Positions 36,573-44,970 of a DNA stretch of 64,000 bases are shown here, one piece after another. Made by a program: the position numbers and the translations under genes. Within the stretch, counting starts at the first letter, position 1. Every line of letters starts with the position of its first letter. Source of the DNA: CAYJGJ01 sp964367585 (GTDB taxonomy: Bacteria; Bacillota; Clostridia; Peptostreptococcales; Anaerovoracaceae); NCBI GenBank assembly GCA_964367585.1, contig CAYIYH010000008.1, positions 5,457-69,456 of the forward strand. The letters run 5' to 3'. A model generated the notes under the pieces. The model worked only from the letters and a program-made list of their open reading frames with translations. It had not been told where the DNA came from and did no database searches.

Positions 36573-36647
36573 TCTGATAAAATTTTCAACAGTGTAGGGA
36601 TATTTATTATTTACCTTATCTTTGAAAGTTAATAAAAGGTGTAAAGT

Positions 36648-36788
36648 ATGAAAGAAATAATAGTAATAGTCGGAACAATAATATTAGGGAGTGTATTGTT
36701 TGTAATGATTGTAGGTGATGAAAATAGTTTAAAATCGTCCGCTGCAGGTATAATGCAAGATACTGTGAAGTTTTATTTTGAAGAATAG
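36648..36788 (+). CDS. Small hydrophobic protein, pilin candidate 2
   Basis: This 46-aa product starts with ATG after aaaggtg at a good distance. It begins MKEIIVIVGTIILGSVLFVMI and continues GDENSLKSSAAGIMQD, clearly a paralogue of the small protein just before it. One membrane segment and a short acidic tail are visible. Both copies precede two longer proteins with pilin-like N-termini. Confidence 0.7.
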   Translation: MKEIIVIVGTIILGSVLFVMIVGDENSLKSSAAGIMQDTVKFYFEE

Positions 36789-36796
36789 GTAGTATA

Positions 36797-37225
36797 ATGA
36801 AAAATTTAATAACAATTGTTGCTTCTACTATCCTATTGCTTTTATGCTTAGTCCAGTTTACGACAAATCAAGCACTTCATATAAAAATGACAAAGATTGA
36901 TAGATGTATTGACAATTTTAAAGAAGATATACGTCAAACGGGATATATTAGCGAAAAAGTGGAGAATACACTTAAAGAGGAAATTGCATTAATTGCGGAA
37001 TGTGATGCAAGTGATGTAAAAGTAAGTGGTACTAGCAATATAGTATATAGAGTGATTAATCATAATGATTCCTTTCGTGAAAAGGGTAAGATATACTACA
37101 ACATTGAAGTTCCTATAAAAAATGTAATTAGTGGTGCGCATATATGGGGAATCAATGAGGAAGATACCAACTCTATATATAGGGTAGAAAGAGTGACAAC
37201 TAGCGAGGTCTTAAGAAGAGAATGA
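36797..37225 (+). CDS. TadE/pseudopilin-like protein
   Basis: The 142-aa protein has one N-terminal hydrophobic segment (LITIVASTILLLLCLVQF) without a preceding charged leader, then a soluble domain with two Cys (DRCIDNF, AECDAS). This is the build of minor pilins/TadE-like proteins. No exact family is recognised. It starts 8 bases after the second small protein and overlaps the next gene by 4 bases. Confidence 0.65.
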   Translation: MKNLITIVASTILLLLCLVQFTTNQALHIKMTKIDRCIDNFKEDIRQTGYISEKVENTLKEEIALIAECDASDVKVSGTSNIVYRVINHNDSFREKGKIYYNIEVPIKNVISGAHIWGINEEDTNSIYRVERVTTSEVLRRE

Positions 37226-37677
37226 AGAATTTAATTGTTCTTATAGCATTGTTAATTTACATGGCGACTGTCATAACATTCCAAATTGATTTGAATAAAA
37301 ATATTAAATATAAATGGTTATTGAAAGATATTGCAGATGATTGTACTGCGGGTGCAGCTTTACAAATAGATAATAAATTTTATTCAGAAGGGATGATTAT
37401 ATTTGATTATAAGGAAGCTATAATAATTACAAATGAATTACTAAATTACAATGTTAGAGAATCCGAATGTTCATTTTTGATAACATTTATGGACGATAGT
37501 GGATATGCGACTACTTTTGATGATAAAAAAAATAAAATAAGTGAATTAAAGTATTCGGTTGAAAACCCTATAATAGAAATAGTATTGACTGGTAATTCGC
37601 CAGAATTTAGATTGGAAATCATTGATCCCATCGATAGAATTACTGTAAGATCTACATATGAATATTTGGGATATTAA
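37222..37677 (+). CDS. Second pseudopilin-like protein, last gene of the Tad-like locus
   Basis: This 151-aa protein has an N-terminal hydrophobic segment (LIVLIALLIYMATVITF) and a soluble part with two Cys (DDCTAGAALQID, ESECSF), where the DDCTAGAALQ stretch recalls the TadE/TadF-type sequence after the membrane segment. The start overlaps the previous gene (ATGA). A promoter for the next transcription unit follows after the stop. Confidence 0.65.
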   Translation: MKNLIVLIALLIYMATVITFQIDLNKNIKYKWLLKDIADDCTAGAALQIDNKFYSEGMIIFDYKEAIIITNELLNYNVRESECSFLITFMDDSGYATTFDDKKNKISELKYSVENPIIEIVLTGNSPEFRLEIIDPIDRITVRSTYEYLGY

Positions 37678-37695
37678 TAAAATTTAATGAACAAA

Positions 37696-37724
37696 TTGAC
37701 AAAATTTGATATTATTGATATTAT
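37696..37724 (+). promoter_or_regulatory. Sigma-A promoter for the CYTH gene
   Basis: TTGACA (37696-37701) and TATTAT (37719-37724) are separated by exactly 17 bases, directly after the Tad-like locus. Confidence 0.8.
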
Positions 37725-37795
37725 TATCTCGTGATACATGTAGATAATAAATGTACAAATGTTATCATCGCTAAGTATCTTGTGATACAAGTGTA
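37725..37795 (+). repeat. Two direct repeats downstream of the promoter
   Basis: TATCTCGTGATACATGTA (37725-37742) and TATCTTGTGATACAAGTGTA (37776-37795) share most positions; the first also forms an inverted repeat with its flanks (TATTATCT/AGATAATA). They lie in the untranslated leader of the CYTH gene and could be operator sites or RNA elements. Confidence 0.5.
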
Positions 37796-37823
37796 AGTAT
37801 AAAATAGTAATAGAGGTTTGTTT

Positions 37824-38432
37824 GTGGAAATTGAATTAAAATATAGTATTGATGACGATTCAATTGCTAATGCTGTATTCGATTATATTATAAGTAATTC
37901 TTATTCTCAAAAAAAACGGCCAGAAAGTAAAAACATGTTTGCTATATATTATGATACTTGCGATGGAGATTTGAAATCAGAAAAAATTGTTTTTCGTACA
38001 AGAAGAGAAGGCGATGAATATTTTGCCACTGTCAAACATGGTGGTAAGGTTAAAAATGGATTACATGAGAGAAGCGAAGTTAACTTAAAAATATCCGAGG
38101 AAGAGTTTTTTGAATATCCTACTTTAGATGTGTTGTCTCAAATGGAACTTAGCAATGTAATTGATAAGATTCAATATAATAAACCGTTAGTGCCTGTAAT
38201 TAAAATGGAATTCTGTAGGATATTTATCAATGTGAATTATAAAGATTCATCTTTTGAATGTTCGTACGATAAAGGAATTATGAAACATAACAGTATTTAT
38301 TCTACTATTAGCGAGGTTGAAATTGAATTAATAAGTGGATCCAAGGAAGACTTGTTTGATTTTGGGGATATTATCCAAAAAAAATTCTCGTTAAAGTTTG
38401 AAAACAAAAGTAAATTTGAGCGATGTATTTAG
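37824..38432 (+). CDS. CYTH-domain protein (triphosphate tunnel enzyme)
   Basis: The 202-aa protein opens with the EIELK signature (ExExK) of CYTH domains and has further conserved charged positions (VFRTRREGDEYFATVKHGG, ISEVEIELISG). CYTH enzymes act on triphosphates, for example as inorganic triphosphatase or thiamine triphosphatase; which one is not clear. GTG 37824 is preferred because agagg lies 7 bases upstream and the protein then starts at the signature; a TTG lies two codons up. Confidence 0.88.
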   Translation: MEIELKYSIDDDSIANAVFDYIISNSYSQKKRPESKNMFAIYYDTCDGDLKSEKIVFRTRREGDEYFATVKHGGKVKNGLHERSEVNLKISEEEFFEYPTLDVLSQMELSNVIDKIQYNKPLVPVIKMEFCRIFINVNYKDSSFECSYDKGIMKHNSIYSTISEVEIELISGSKEDLFDFGDIIQKKFSLKFENKSKFERCI

Positions 38433-38518
38433 ATCATGGGAACCTATCGGAGCTATTGTAAAAATATGAGTCCTGTGGCGATAAGTTTATTTTGTAAATA
38501 TGAAAAAAAGGAGTCGAT

Positions 38519-40471
38519 ATGCCTGACGTAAAGTTTTTAAAATTACTTTCAGAGGATTATCCCAATGTAAAAGCTGCTACAGAAGAAATAATAAATTTAA
38601 GTGCTATTTTGGCACTTCCTAAAGGAACAGAGTATTTCTTAAGTGATTTACATGGAGAAAACGAAGCTTTTATACACATGATAAAAAGTGCTTCGGGTAC
38701 GATAAGAGAGAAAATTGAAGAATGCTATGGGAGAGTTTTAACTGAAGAAGACAGATACGATCTAGCGGCTTTGATATACAATGCAAAGGCCGAGATCAAA
38801 AGAAGAAAAAACTCCGAGATAAATTTTGACAAATGGTGTAGTACTGTTATTTACCGATTGATAAATATATGCAAATCTGTATCGACAAAATATACTCGTT
38901 CTAAAGTTAGACGTGCTTTGCCTGAATACGCTGATTATAGTTTAGACGAATTACTACATGCCGACGACGAAGAGAATAAAACCCAATACTATAACGCTAT
39001 CATTAATACAATAGTTGAAAGCGGTATTGCGGAAGAGTATATTATAGACCTATCAAATGTCATTAGCAGGTTGGCAGTCGATAAACTTCATATAATAGGT
39101 GATGTATTCGATAGAGGAGCTCACCCAGATAGTATTATGGATTTTCTAATGGACTATCATGATAATGTCGATTTTCAATGGGGTAATCATGATGTAATAT
39201 GGATGGGTGCAGCAGTTGGAAATTGGGCATCAATATGTAATATTTTGAGAATTAATATTAGCTATAATAATTTCGACATGCTAGAATTGGGATACTCTAT
39301 TAACTTGAGACCTTTGGCTACATTTGCAGAAAAGTATTATGGGAAGGATTCATGTGATTCTTTCAAATTACATTTAATAGAAAGTAATAAATTTGCACCT
39401 ATTGATGAAAATCTTGGTGCAAAAATGCATAAAGCGATATCAATTTGTCAATTCAAAATTGAAGGACAAAAAATCAAACAACATCCTGAATATGAATTAG
39501 AACATAGACTATTGCTCGATAAGATAGATTATGAAAAGGGTGTAATAGATATAAAGGGAGAAACATACGAATTAAAAGATAATAACTTCCCGACTATAGA
39601 TCCTGAAGATCCTTATAAACTAATTGATGATGAGATTGAATTAATGAAGGCTCTCGAAGCATCAATTCACCAATCTGAAAGATTACAAAGGCATATAAAG
39701 TTTTTGTATTCTAACGGTTCATTTTACAAGAAATGTAATGGAAACTTGCTATATCATGGCTGTATTCCAACCGAGGCTAACGGAGAATTTCAAGAAGTAA
39801 TATTTGATGGGAAATCATATTCGGGAAAAAGTCTATTTGATTATTTGGAATCTGAAATGAGAAAAGATCACTTCACTCCGGATAAAAATGAAAAAGAAAA
39901 CACACGTGGTGATATCATGTGGTATTTATGGTTGGGACCTAAATCTCCACTTTTTGCGAAAGATCAGATGACTACGTTTGAAAGACTATTTATCGCAGAC
40001 AAAAAAACACATAAAGAAATAACTTCTCCTTATTATGAATTTATAAAAGAAAAGTCATATTGTGAAAAAATACTAACAGAGTTTGACATGTCTCCTACGA
40101 AGTCAAAAATATTGAATGGACACGTTCCTGTAAAATTAAAGGATGGAGAAAGTCCAATAAGAGGCGGGGGGCTTCTTTATGTAATAGACGGGGGAATCTC
40201 AAAAGCTTATCATAAAAAAACGGGAATAGCGGGGTATACCTTTATATTTAATTCGAGGTTCATGGCACTTGCAGAACATTTACCATACAGTCCACTTAAT
40301 GAAGATGGGACTCAAGAATTTCACTCTCCAGCACTAAAAATAGTTGATACATTGTCTGAAAGAATGTTAGTAATCGATACGGACCAAGGGGCGGAACTTA
40401 TTAAAGAGGTCGAGGATTTAAAGGCACTAATTGGAGCATATAAGTCGGGTGTTGTTGAAGAACGTTATTAG
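38519..40471 (+). CDS. fbp: Fructose-1,6-bisphosphatase, class III (Firmicutes type)
   Basis: The 650-aa length and metallophosphatase motifs LSDLHGENEAF, IIGDVFDRGAHPDSIMD and WGNHDVIWMG match the class III FBPase that is found almost only in Firmicutes. It dephosphorylates fructose-1,6-bisphosphate in gluconeogenesis. aaaaaggag precedes ATG with good spacing. It stands between a CYTH gene and a FecR-like gene without clear operon ties. Confidence 0.96.
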   Translation: MPDVKFLKLLSEDYPNVKAATEEIINLSAILALPKGTEYFLSDLHGENEAFIHMIKSASGTIREKIEECYGRVLTEEDRYDLAALIYNAKAEIKRRKNSEINFDKWCSTVIYRLINICKSVSTKYTRSKVRRALPEYADYSLDELLHADDEENKTQYYNAIINTIVESGIAEEYIIDLSNVISRLAVDKLHIIGDVFDRGAHPDSIMDFLMDYHDNVDFQWGNHDVIWMGAAVGNWASICNILRINISYNNFDMLELGYSINLRPLATFAEKYYGKDSCDSFKLHLIESNKFAPIDENLGAKMHKAISICQFKIEGQKIKQHPEYELEHRLLLDKIDYEKGVIDIKGETYELKDNNFPTIDPEDPYKLIDDEIELMKALEASIHQSERLQRHIKFLYSNGSFYKKCNGNLLYHGCIPTEANGEFQEVIFDGKSYSGKSLFDYLESEMRKDHFTPDKNEKENTRGDIMWYLWLGPKSPLFAKDQMTTFERLFIADKKTHKEITSPYYEFIKEKSYCEKILTEFDMSPTKSKILNGHVPVKLKDGESPIRGGGLLYVIDGGISKAYHKKTGIAGYTFIFNSRFMALAEHLPYSPLNEDGTQEFHSPALKIVDTLSERMLVIDTDQGAELIKEVEDLKALIGAYKSGVVEERY

Positions 40472-40550
40472 ATTATGTTGAGAATTTCTAATGCAAAATG
40501 TAACTTATAAAAAAAATATATAAATAAGGATATTACTATAGAAAAAAGAA

Positions 40551-40579
40551 TTGACAAGTAGCTTTACAAATGGTATTAT
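40551..40579 (+). promoter_or_regulatory. Sigma-A promoter for the FecR-domain gene
   Basis: TTGACA (40551-40556) and TATTAT (40574-40579) are separated by exactly 17 bases, about 33 bases before the ATG of the FecR-domain gene. Confidence 0.85.
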
Positions 40580-40611
40580 TGTTTAGGTGAAATTTGCGTG
40601 TGGAGAGTAAA

Positions 40612-41589
40612 ATGAGTAAGCTCAGTATACAAAAGAGAACATTAGTTTCTATTAGTATCATATTAATTATAGGTGTAATGGTATTAGTTTACACTTCTTT
40701 TTATTCGTCTTCTCATTTAGCTAAAATAATGCGAATAGTTCAAGCTCATGGCGATGTAATCCTTATGGATGCAAATGGATCTGAAAAAACAATTAGTGAT
40801 GACATGAGGCTGCATGCGGGAGATAATCTCAATACAAAAGAAGATAGTTATGCATATATTAGTTTAGATGAAGTAAAATTAGTAAAAGCAAGTGAAAACA
40901 CATCTGTTACGATTGAAAAATCTGGTAACAATTTAGATATTATTCTCAATGAAGGATCGCTGTTTTTTAATGTAACCGAAAAGCTCGAAGAAGATGAAAC
41001 ACTTGAATTCCATACCGATAATATGATAACAGGGGTTAGGGGAACTTCTGGAGTGATAGAGTATATCGACTCTCATACTACTAAAGTAAGTATGATTACA
41101 GGGGAGTTGGAAGTTCAGACAACCGATGGCGCAGAATCTGTTATTATTGGTGCGGGGATATCTGCAACGGTTCACACTGATGCTGAAACAAATTCATCTT
41201 ATATTACACTTGATTTTGTTACCGAGGAAGAATTAAAAAATATTCTCGACGACGATGACTTAGATAGTCTTGTTGATTTAGAGAATTATTTGAATCAAGA
41301 TGGTTTATTTGACATTACACAGCTAAAAAATCAAATCGATCAAGATGATTACAAAGAGCTTCTTGAAGAATATATGGAATACATGAGTGGAGAAGAAGAC
41401 TTCGACGATTTCCTTGAGGAATTATTGGATGCAATTGAAGAGATAAACGATAATTCTGATCATGATGCCATTGAAGAAGATAAAGATAATGACAATGACG
41501 AAAATGAAGACGAAATAGAAGATGAAGACGAAATAGAAGATGAAGACGAAATAGAAGATGAAGATGAGGAAGAAGACGGTGACGATTAG
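40612..41589 (+). CDS. FecR-domain membrane-anchored protein with acidic repeat tail
   Basis: This ~325-aa protein has one N-terminal membrane segment (residues ~13-33). A FecR domain follows (RIVQAHGDVILMDANGSEK, and the typical EFHTDNMITGVRGTSGVIEY), then a long acidic C-terminus with three exact copies of an 18-base unit (41506-41559) coding for D/E/I repeats. It is expected outside the membrane. FecR domains bind ligands or interact with other envelope proteins; a regulatory role as in FecR of Gram-negatives is not implied. ATG 40612 is taken because ggagag lies 4-9 bases before it; an upstream TTG is in frame. Confidence 0.85.
   Translation: MSKLSIQKRTLVSISIILIIGVMVLVYTSFYSSSHLAKIMRIVQAHGDVILMDANGSEKTISDDMRLHAGDNLNTKEDSYAYISLDEVKLVKASENTSVTIEKSGNNLDIILNEGSLFFNVTEKLEEDETLEFHTDNMITGVRGTSGVIEYIDSHTTKVSMITGELEVQTTDGAESVIIGAGISATVHTDAETNSSYITLDFVTEEELKNILDDDDLDSLVDLENYLNQDGLFDITQLKNQIDQDDYKELLEEYMEYMSGEEDFDDFLEELLDAIEEINDNSDHDAIEEDKDNDNDENEDEIEDEDEIEDEDEIEDEDEEEDGDD
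41506..41559 (+). repeat. Three tandem 18-base repeats in the acidic tail
   Basis: The unit gaagacgaaatagaagat occurs three times without mismatch (41506-41523, 41524-41541, 41542-41559), followed by a degenerate copy. Copy number changes would keep the reading frame. Confidence 0.9.
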
Positions 41590-41632
41590 TCCTAAATAAT
41601 AACATGCTATAAATATAATTATATAATAACAT

Positions 41633-41709
41633 GGCGGTGTAGCTTAGTTGGTTAGAGCGTCCGGTTCATACCCGGAAGGTCGGTGGTTCGAGTCCACTCA
41701 CCGCTACCA
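41633..41709 (+). tRNA. tRNA-Met (CAT)
   Basis: The 77-base cloverleaf has acceptor GGCGGTG/CACCGCT (one G-U pair), D arm with AGCTTAGTTGGTTAGAGC, anticodon CAT in stem CCGG/CCGG, a TTCGAGTCC T-loop and an encoded CCA end. G1 pairs with U72 and the anticodon stem lacks the three G-C pairs of an initiator, so this is read as an elongator Met tRNA, or one that is converted to read Ile AUA codons. Confidence 0.92.
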
Positions 41710-41718
41710 TTTTTTCAT

Positions 41719-41795
41719 GGTGGGTATCGTCAAGTGGTTAAGACACAGGGTTGTGGTTCCTGTATGCGTGGGTTCAAATCCCACTATCCACCCCA
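41719..41795 (+). tRNA. tRNA-His (GTG)
   Basis: The sequence folds with the extra 5' G opposite C73 that is typical of tRNA-His, acceptor GTGGGTA against TATCCAC, anticodon GTG in stem CAGGG/TCCTG and an encoded CCA. It is the second of three tandem tRNA genes, 9 bases after tRNA-Met. Confidence 0.94.
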
Positions 41796-41804
41796 TTAAA
41801 ATAG

Positions 41805-41879
41805 GGCGACATAGCCAAGTGGTAAGGCAGAAGTCTGCAAAACTTCCATTCCCCGGTTCAAATCCGGGTGTCGCCTCCA
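41805..41879 (+). tRNA. tRNA-Cys (GCA)
   Basis: Acceptor GGCGACA pairs with TGTCGCC, the discriminator is T and CCA is encoded. The anticodon loop CTGCAAA between GAAGT and ACTTC carries GCA for cysteine. It is the last of the three tandem tRNA genes. Confidence 0.94.
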
Positions 41880-41887
41880 TCAAAAAA

Positions 41888-41938
41888 CTATCGCAATCTA
41901 GAACATTATGTAATGCTCGGGTTGTGATTTTTTATTTT
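41888..41938 (+). terminator. Terminator of the tRNA cluster
   Basis: ATCGCAATC pairs along its length with GGTTGTGAT (two G-U pairs), directly followed by TTTTTT. It lies 8 bases after tRNA-Cys. Confidence 0.75.
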
Positions 41939-42147
41939 ACTTTTAAAATCTTTTTCTATATTATAGTATAATCAAATTTTCATCTCCGCTTTTTCTGTAA
42001 AGTTTAAGTTTGATTTTATTCTTGATGAATAATATAAAATAAATTATCAATTTCAATATAATTTAAAGTGTTTTTATTTTTATTAATCTATTTAATTTAA
42101 CAGAGATAACTTATATATATTTCAATATTGTAGAGAAGGGATGTTAT

Positions 42148-42999
42148 ATGTGTCAAGTAGTAAAAGGGGTTGAAGTATCTACAAAACTAGTAGATAATAT
42201 TAGAACGAGAGTAAAAAGGCTTAATGAAAAAGAAGTATTTCCTTGCGTTGCCATTGTTCGTGTCGGAGATGCAAGAGATGCAATTGCATATGAAAAAGGT
42301 GCAACCAAGAAGATGCAATCAGTTGATATTAGCGTTAAAAATGTAATTATGGATGCAAATACTTCACAAGAGATGTTTGATTTAAAACTTGAAGAATTAA
42401 ATAATTCTAAAGATATACATGGTATTTTAATTTTGCAGCCACTCCCAGATCAAATATGTGAAAATACAATTAAAATGAATATTAATCCTCAAAAAGATAT
42501 AGATGCGATTAGTCCAATTAACTTCTATAAGATAATCGATGCTGATCCAAGCGGCTTTGTTCCCTGTACGGCAGAGGCTGTTATACGAATACTTGATTAT
42601 TTAAATATTGATTTGACAGGAAAAAAAGTTGTTGTTATAGGGAGAAGTCTTGTCGTTGGTAAGCCTTTAAGTTTGTTATTATCTAATAGAGATGCTACCG
42701 TTACATCATGCCATAGCCGTACAAAGAATTTGGCAAAAGAATGTAGAGAAGCAGATATTTTGATCGCTGCTGTGGGAAGCTCCGAACTAATAAAAGATGA
42801 TTTTATTTCAAATAATACCGGTGTTGTCGATGTTGGGATTAATGTTTCAGAAGATGGTATAATCAGTGGGGATGTTGATTTTGAAAATGTAAAATCTAAA
42901 ACATCATTTATAACCCCTGTTCCGGGTGGAGTAGGTTCCGTGACTACAACAATATTGGCAGAACATGTGATAAAGGCAGCAGAATTTTCTATAGATTAA
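42148..42999 (+). CDS. folD: FolD-type methylene-THF dehydrogenase/cyclohydrolase
   Basis: The 283-aa protein has the FolD layout: VRVGDARDAIAYEKGA near residues 37-52, the substrate segment HGILILQPLPDQ, PQKDIDAI, the NAD(P) motif GRSLVVGKPLSLLL and PVPGGVGSVTTT. It interconverts methylene-THF, methenyl-THF and possibly formyl-THF. In most FolD enzymes a lysine sits four residues after the conserved Tyr and carries the cyclohydrolase step; here that position is Ala52 (Tyr48). The nearby fchA gene could take over that step. A 212-base AT-rich gap with no visible gene precedes it. Confidence 0.92.
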   Translation: MCQVVKGVEVSTKLVDNIRTRVKRLNEKEVFPCVAIVRVGDARDAIAYEKGATKKMQSVDISVKNVIMDANTSQEMFDLKLEELNNSKDIHGILILQPLPDQICENTIKMNINPQKDIDAISPINFYKIIDADPSGFVPCTAEAVIRILDYLNIDLTGKKVVVIGRSLVVGKPLSLLLSNRDATVTSCHSRTKNLAKECREADILIAAVGSSELIKDDFISNNTGVVDVGINVSEDGIISGDVDFENVKSKTSFITPVPGGVGSVTTTILAEHVIKAAEFSID

Positions 43000-43051
43000 T
43001 GCTATTTTTGAATCCAATCCATGATTAGACCATACTATACTCATTTTTATC

Positions 43052-43080
43052 TTGACAATATATATTAAAATATATATAGT
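43052..43080 (+). promoter_or_regulatory. Sigma-A promoter for the symporter gene
   Basis: TTGACA (43052-43057) and TATAGT (43075-43080) are separated by exactly 17 bases, upstream of the sodium:solute symporter. Confidence 0.8.
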
Positions 43081-43152
43081 ATCTATTATTATTTCTAGAA
43101 TATGAAAATAATGAATATTATTACAGAATAGGATCAACAATAGGAGGCGCTT

Positions 43153-44583
43153 ATGTTACAAGTTTTTGCTTTGGTAGGATTACTTGCATATTTTTCATTT
43201 TTACTTTATATTGTTTTAAAAGATCAAAAAAATGAAAGTGCTTTAGATTTTTTTTTCGCAGGAAGGACGCTTCCATTTTGGATGCTTTCCATTACCTTTA
43301 TTGCAGCATGGTGGGGTGCTGGATCCGCGCTATCTACTGCTGATTTGGCATATGTTGATGGATTGGGAGCTTATTGGTATTATGGAGTTCCAGTTCTAAT
43401 TTCTTCATTTTTAATGATTATATCTTCGTCTCGAATACGAAGAGTTGGGTACTTAACTCAAGGAAAAATGATGGAGGCTCGTTACTCTAAATCGACTGCA
43501 TATTCTTTATCTGCAGTTATTTTTATTTTTATGGTTCTAAATTCTGCTACACAAGTAGTTGGAATTGGAACATTTTTTGGAACGTATCTTGGTTTATCTT
43601 ACGAAGTCGCAAGCATATTAGGGACTCTTATAGTATTTATATATTCAATTTTTGGTGGTTTTCGAGGGGTCGTTCTTACTGATATGGTTCAGTTTGTCCT
43701 TCTCGCACTTTCAGCAGTAACTGTCTTTATAGTAGCGATGCTTAATTCTGGTGGGTTTGATTCTATCTCTGCTGTAGCTATTGAAAATAATAATCCAGAG
43801 TTTATGCAAGTAACCGCAGGTGCTTCAAAATACATGATGTATGTCATAACCTTCGGTTGTGCATGGTTTGTTCAAGCCAATGTATGGCAATTGATTTCTG
43901 CAACAAAAAATAGTAAAGATGCAAAGAGAATGACAATATTAAGTTTTGTTGCATATATTCCTCTTTACCTTATTGTTGTGCTTACAGGAATGGCGGGAAT
44001 TGTATTATATGATACGCTTCCGGAGGGAGGTATCGTAACTGCTATTGTAATTGATTATATGCCTCCTATTGTAGGGGCATTAGTATTTGTTGGAATTTCT
44101 GCAGCCATAATGTCTACATTAGATGCTTTAATAAATTCTGGTGCGCTTACTCTTACAATGGATCTTCAGCGAAAAAAGCGAAGTGATTTAGAAATGCTAC
44201 GTTTTAGCAGATTTGCTACATTAATAGTAGTAGTATTGGCAGTTATTATTGCAATGCAAATTCGCTCAATTTTAGAACTTTCGTGGATTGCATCTGACAT
44301 TATTACTACAGGTGTATTCGTTCCTTTGCTTGGCGGTTTTGTATGGCGTAGAGGCAACTCCGCAGGTGCAAGCGCATCGATGATTTTTGGTGCAATATTT
44401 TGCTTGTACAATCTTATTCTTACCCTTGGAGTGCCAATTTACGTATTATGGGATCCACATGCAACAATAAAGCTAATTGTCGGAGTATCCTTGTCTCTGA
44501 TAATTTATGTAACGGTTAGCCTAATTACTCCACCAGAATATGAAAAAGCAGATAATTTTATCGCATTATCTAAAAAAGACTAA
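43153..44583 (+). CDS. Sodium:solute symporter family protein
   Basis: The 476-aa membrane protein has about 13 hydrophobic segments and SSS-family motifs (FFAGRTLPFWMLSITFIAAWWGAG, FGGFRGVVLTDMVQ). It should import a solute together with sodium; the solute is not evident and could be an organic acid, amino acid or vitamin. It has its own promoter and stands inside the folate/C1 block after folD. aggaggcgctt precedes ATG. The tail of a pseudogene on the other strand begins directly after its stop. Confidence 0.9.
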   Translation: MLQVFALVGLLAYFSFLLYIVLKDQKNESALDFFFAGRTLPFWMLSITFIAAWWGAGSALSTADLAYVDGLGAYWYYGVPVLISSFLMIISSSRIRRVGYLTQGKMMEARYSKSTAYSLSAVIFIFMVLNSATQVVGIGTFFGTYLGLSYEVASILGTLIVFIYSIFGGFRGVVLTDMVQFVLLALSAVTVFIVAMLNSGGFDSISAVAIENNNPEFMQVTAGASKYMMYVITFGCAWFVQANVWQLISATKNSKDAKRMTILSFVAYIPLYLIVVLTGMAGIVLYDTLPEGGIVTAIVIDYMPPIVGALVFVGISAAIMSTLDALINSGALTLTMDLQRKKRSDLEMLRFSRFATLIVVVLAVIIAMQIRSILELSWIASDIITTGVFVPLLGGFVWRRGNSAGASASMIFGAIFCLYNLILTLGVPIYVLWDPHATIKLIVGVSLSLIIYVTVSLITPPEYEKADNFIALSKKD

Positions 44584-44970
44584 TTAAATAATTGATGACG
44601 GACTAGTGAATATACTATCCTTCATATTTTCTTCTAAATTAAAGTTATCCAATGTATTATCAAAAGAATTCAAATCATAATTACTAAAACTAGATGCAGA
44701 AAATCGAAGCAAATGAAGGATGTCTAATATGTCTTCTCCTTTTATCATCAAAAATGCACTTTCTATAAGATTGATTAATTCTCAAATATTGCCTGGCCAC
44801 TTGTGTTTATATAGTTGAGTTCTTAATTCTTCCGATATTGTCTGAATGGATTGATTATACTTTGTATAAAAATATGCAGATAATGATTTACAAGAAGATC
44901 AATATCCTGAATATGCTCACGCAAAGGAGGAATGCTTATACATCCTACAGATAGGTAATTGTCTTATGAC
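44584..44970 (-). pseudogene. Remnant of a sigma-54-dependent regulator
   Basis: Read on the minus strand, this stretch encodes the C-terminal third of a sigma-54 activator: SIPPLREHIQDIDLLVNHY, then after a frameshift a segment with WPGNI-stop-ELINLIES. A normal gene has WPGNIRELKN there, so one CGA has become TGA. The helix-turn-helix region after it is no longer recognisable. All of the AAA+ domain with Walker A and GAFTGA is missing. The homology stops near 44970, where the remnant of a formate/nitrite channel begins on the other strand. Confidence 0.85.
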
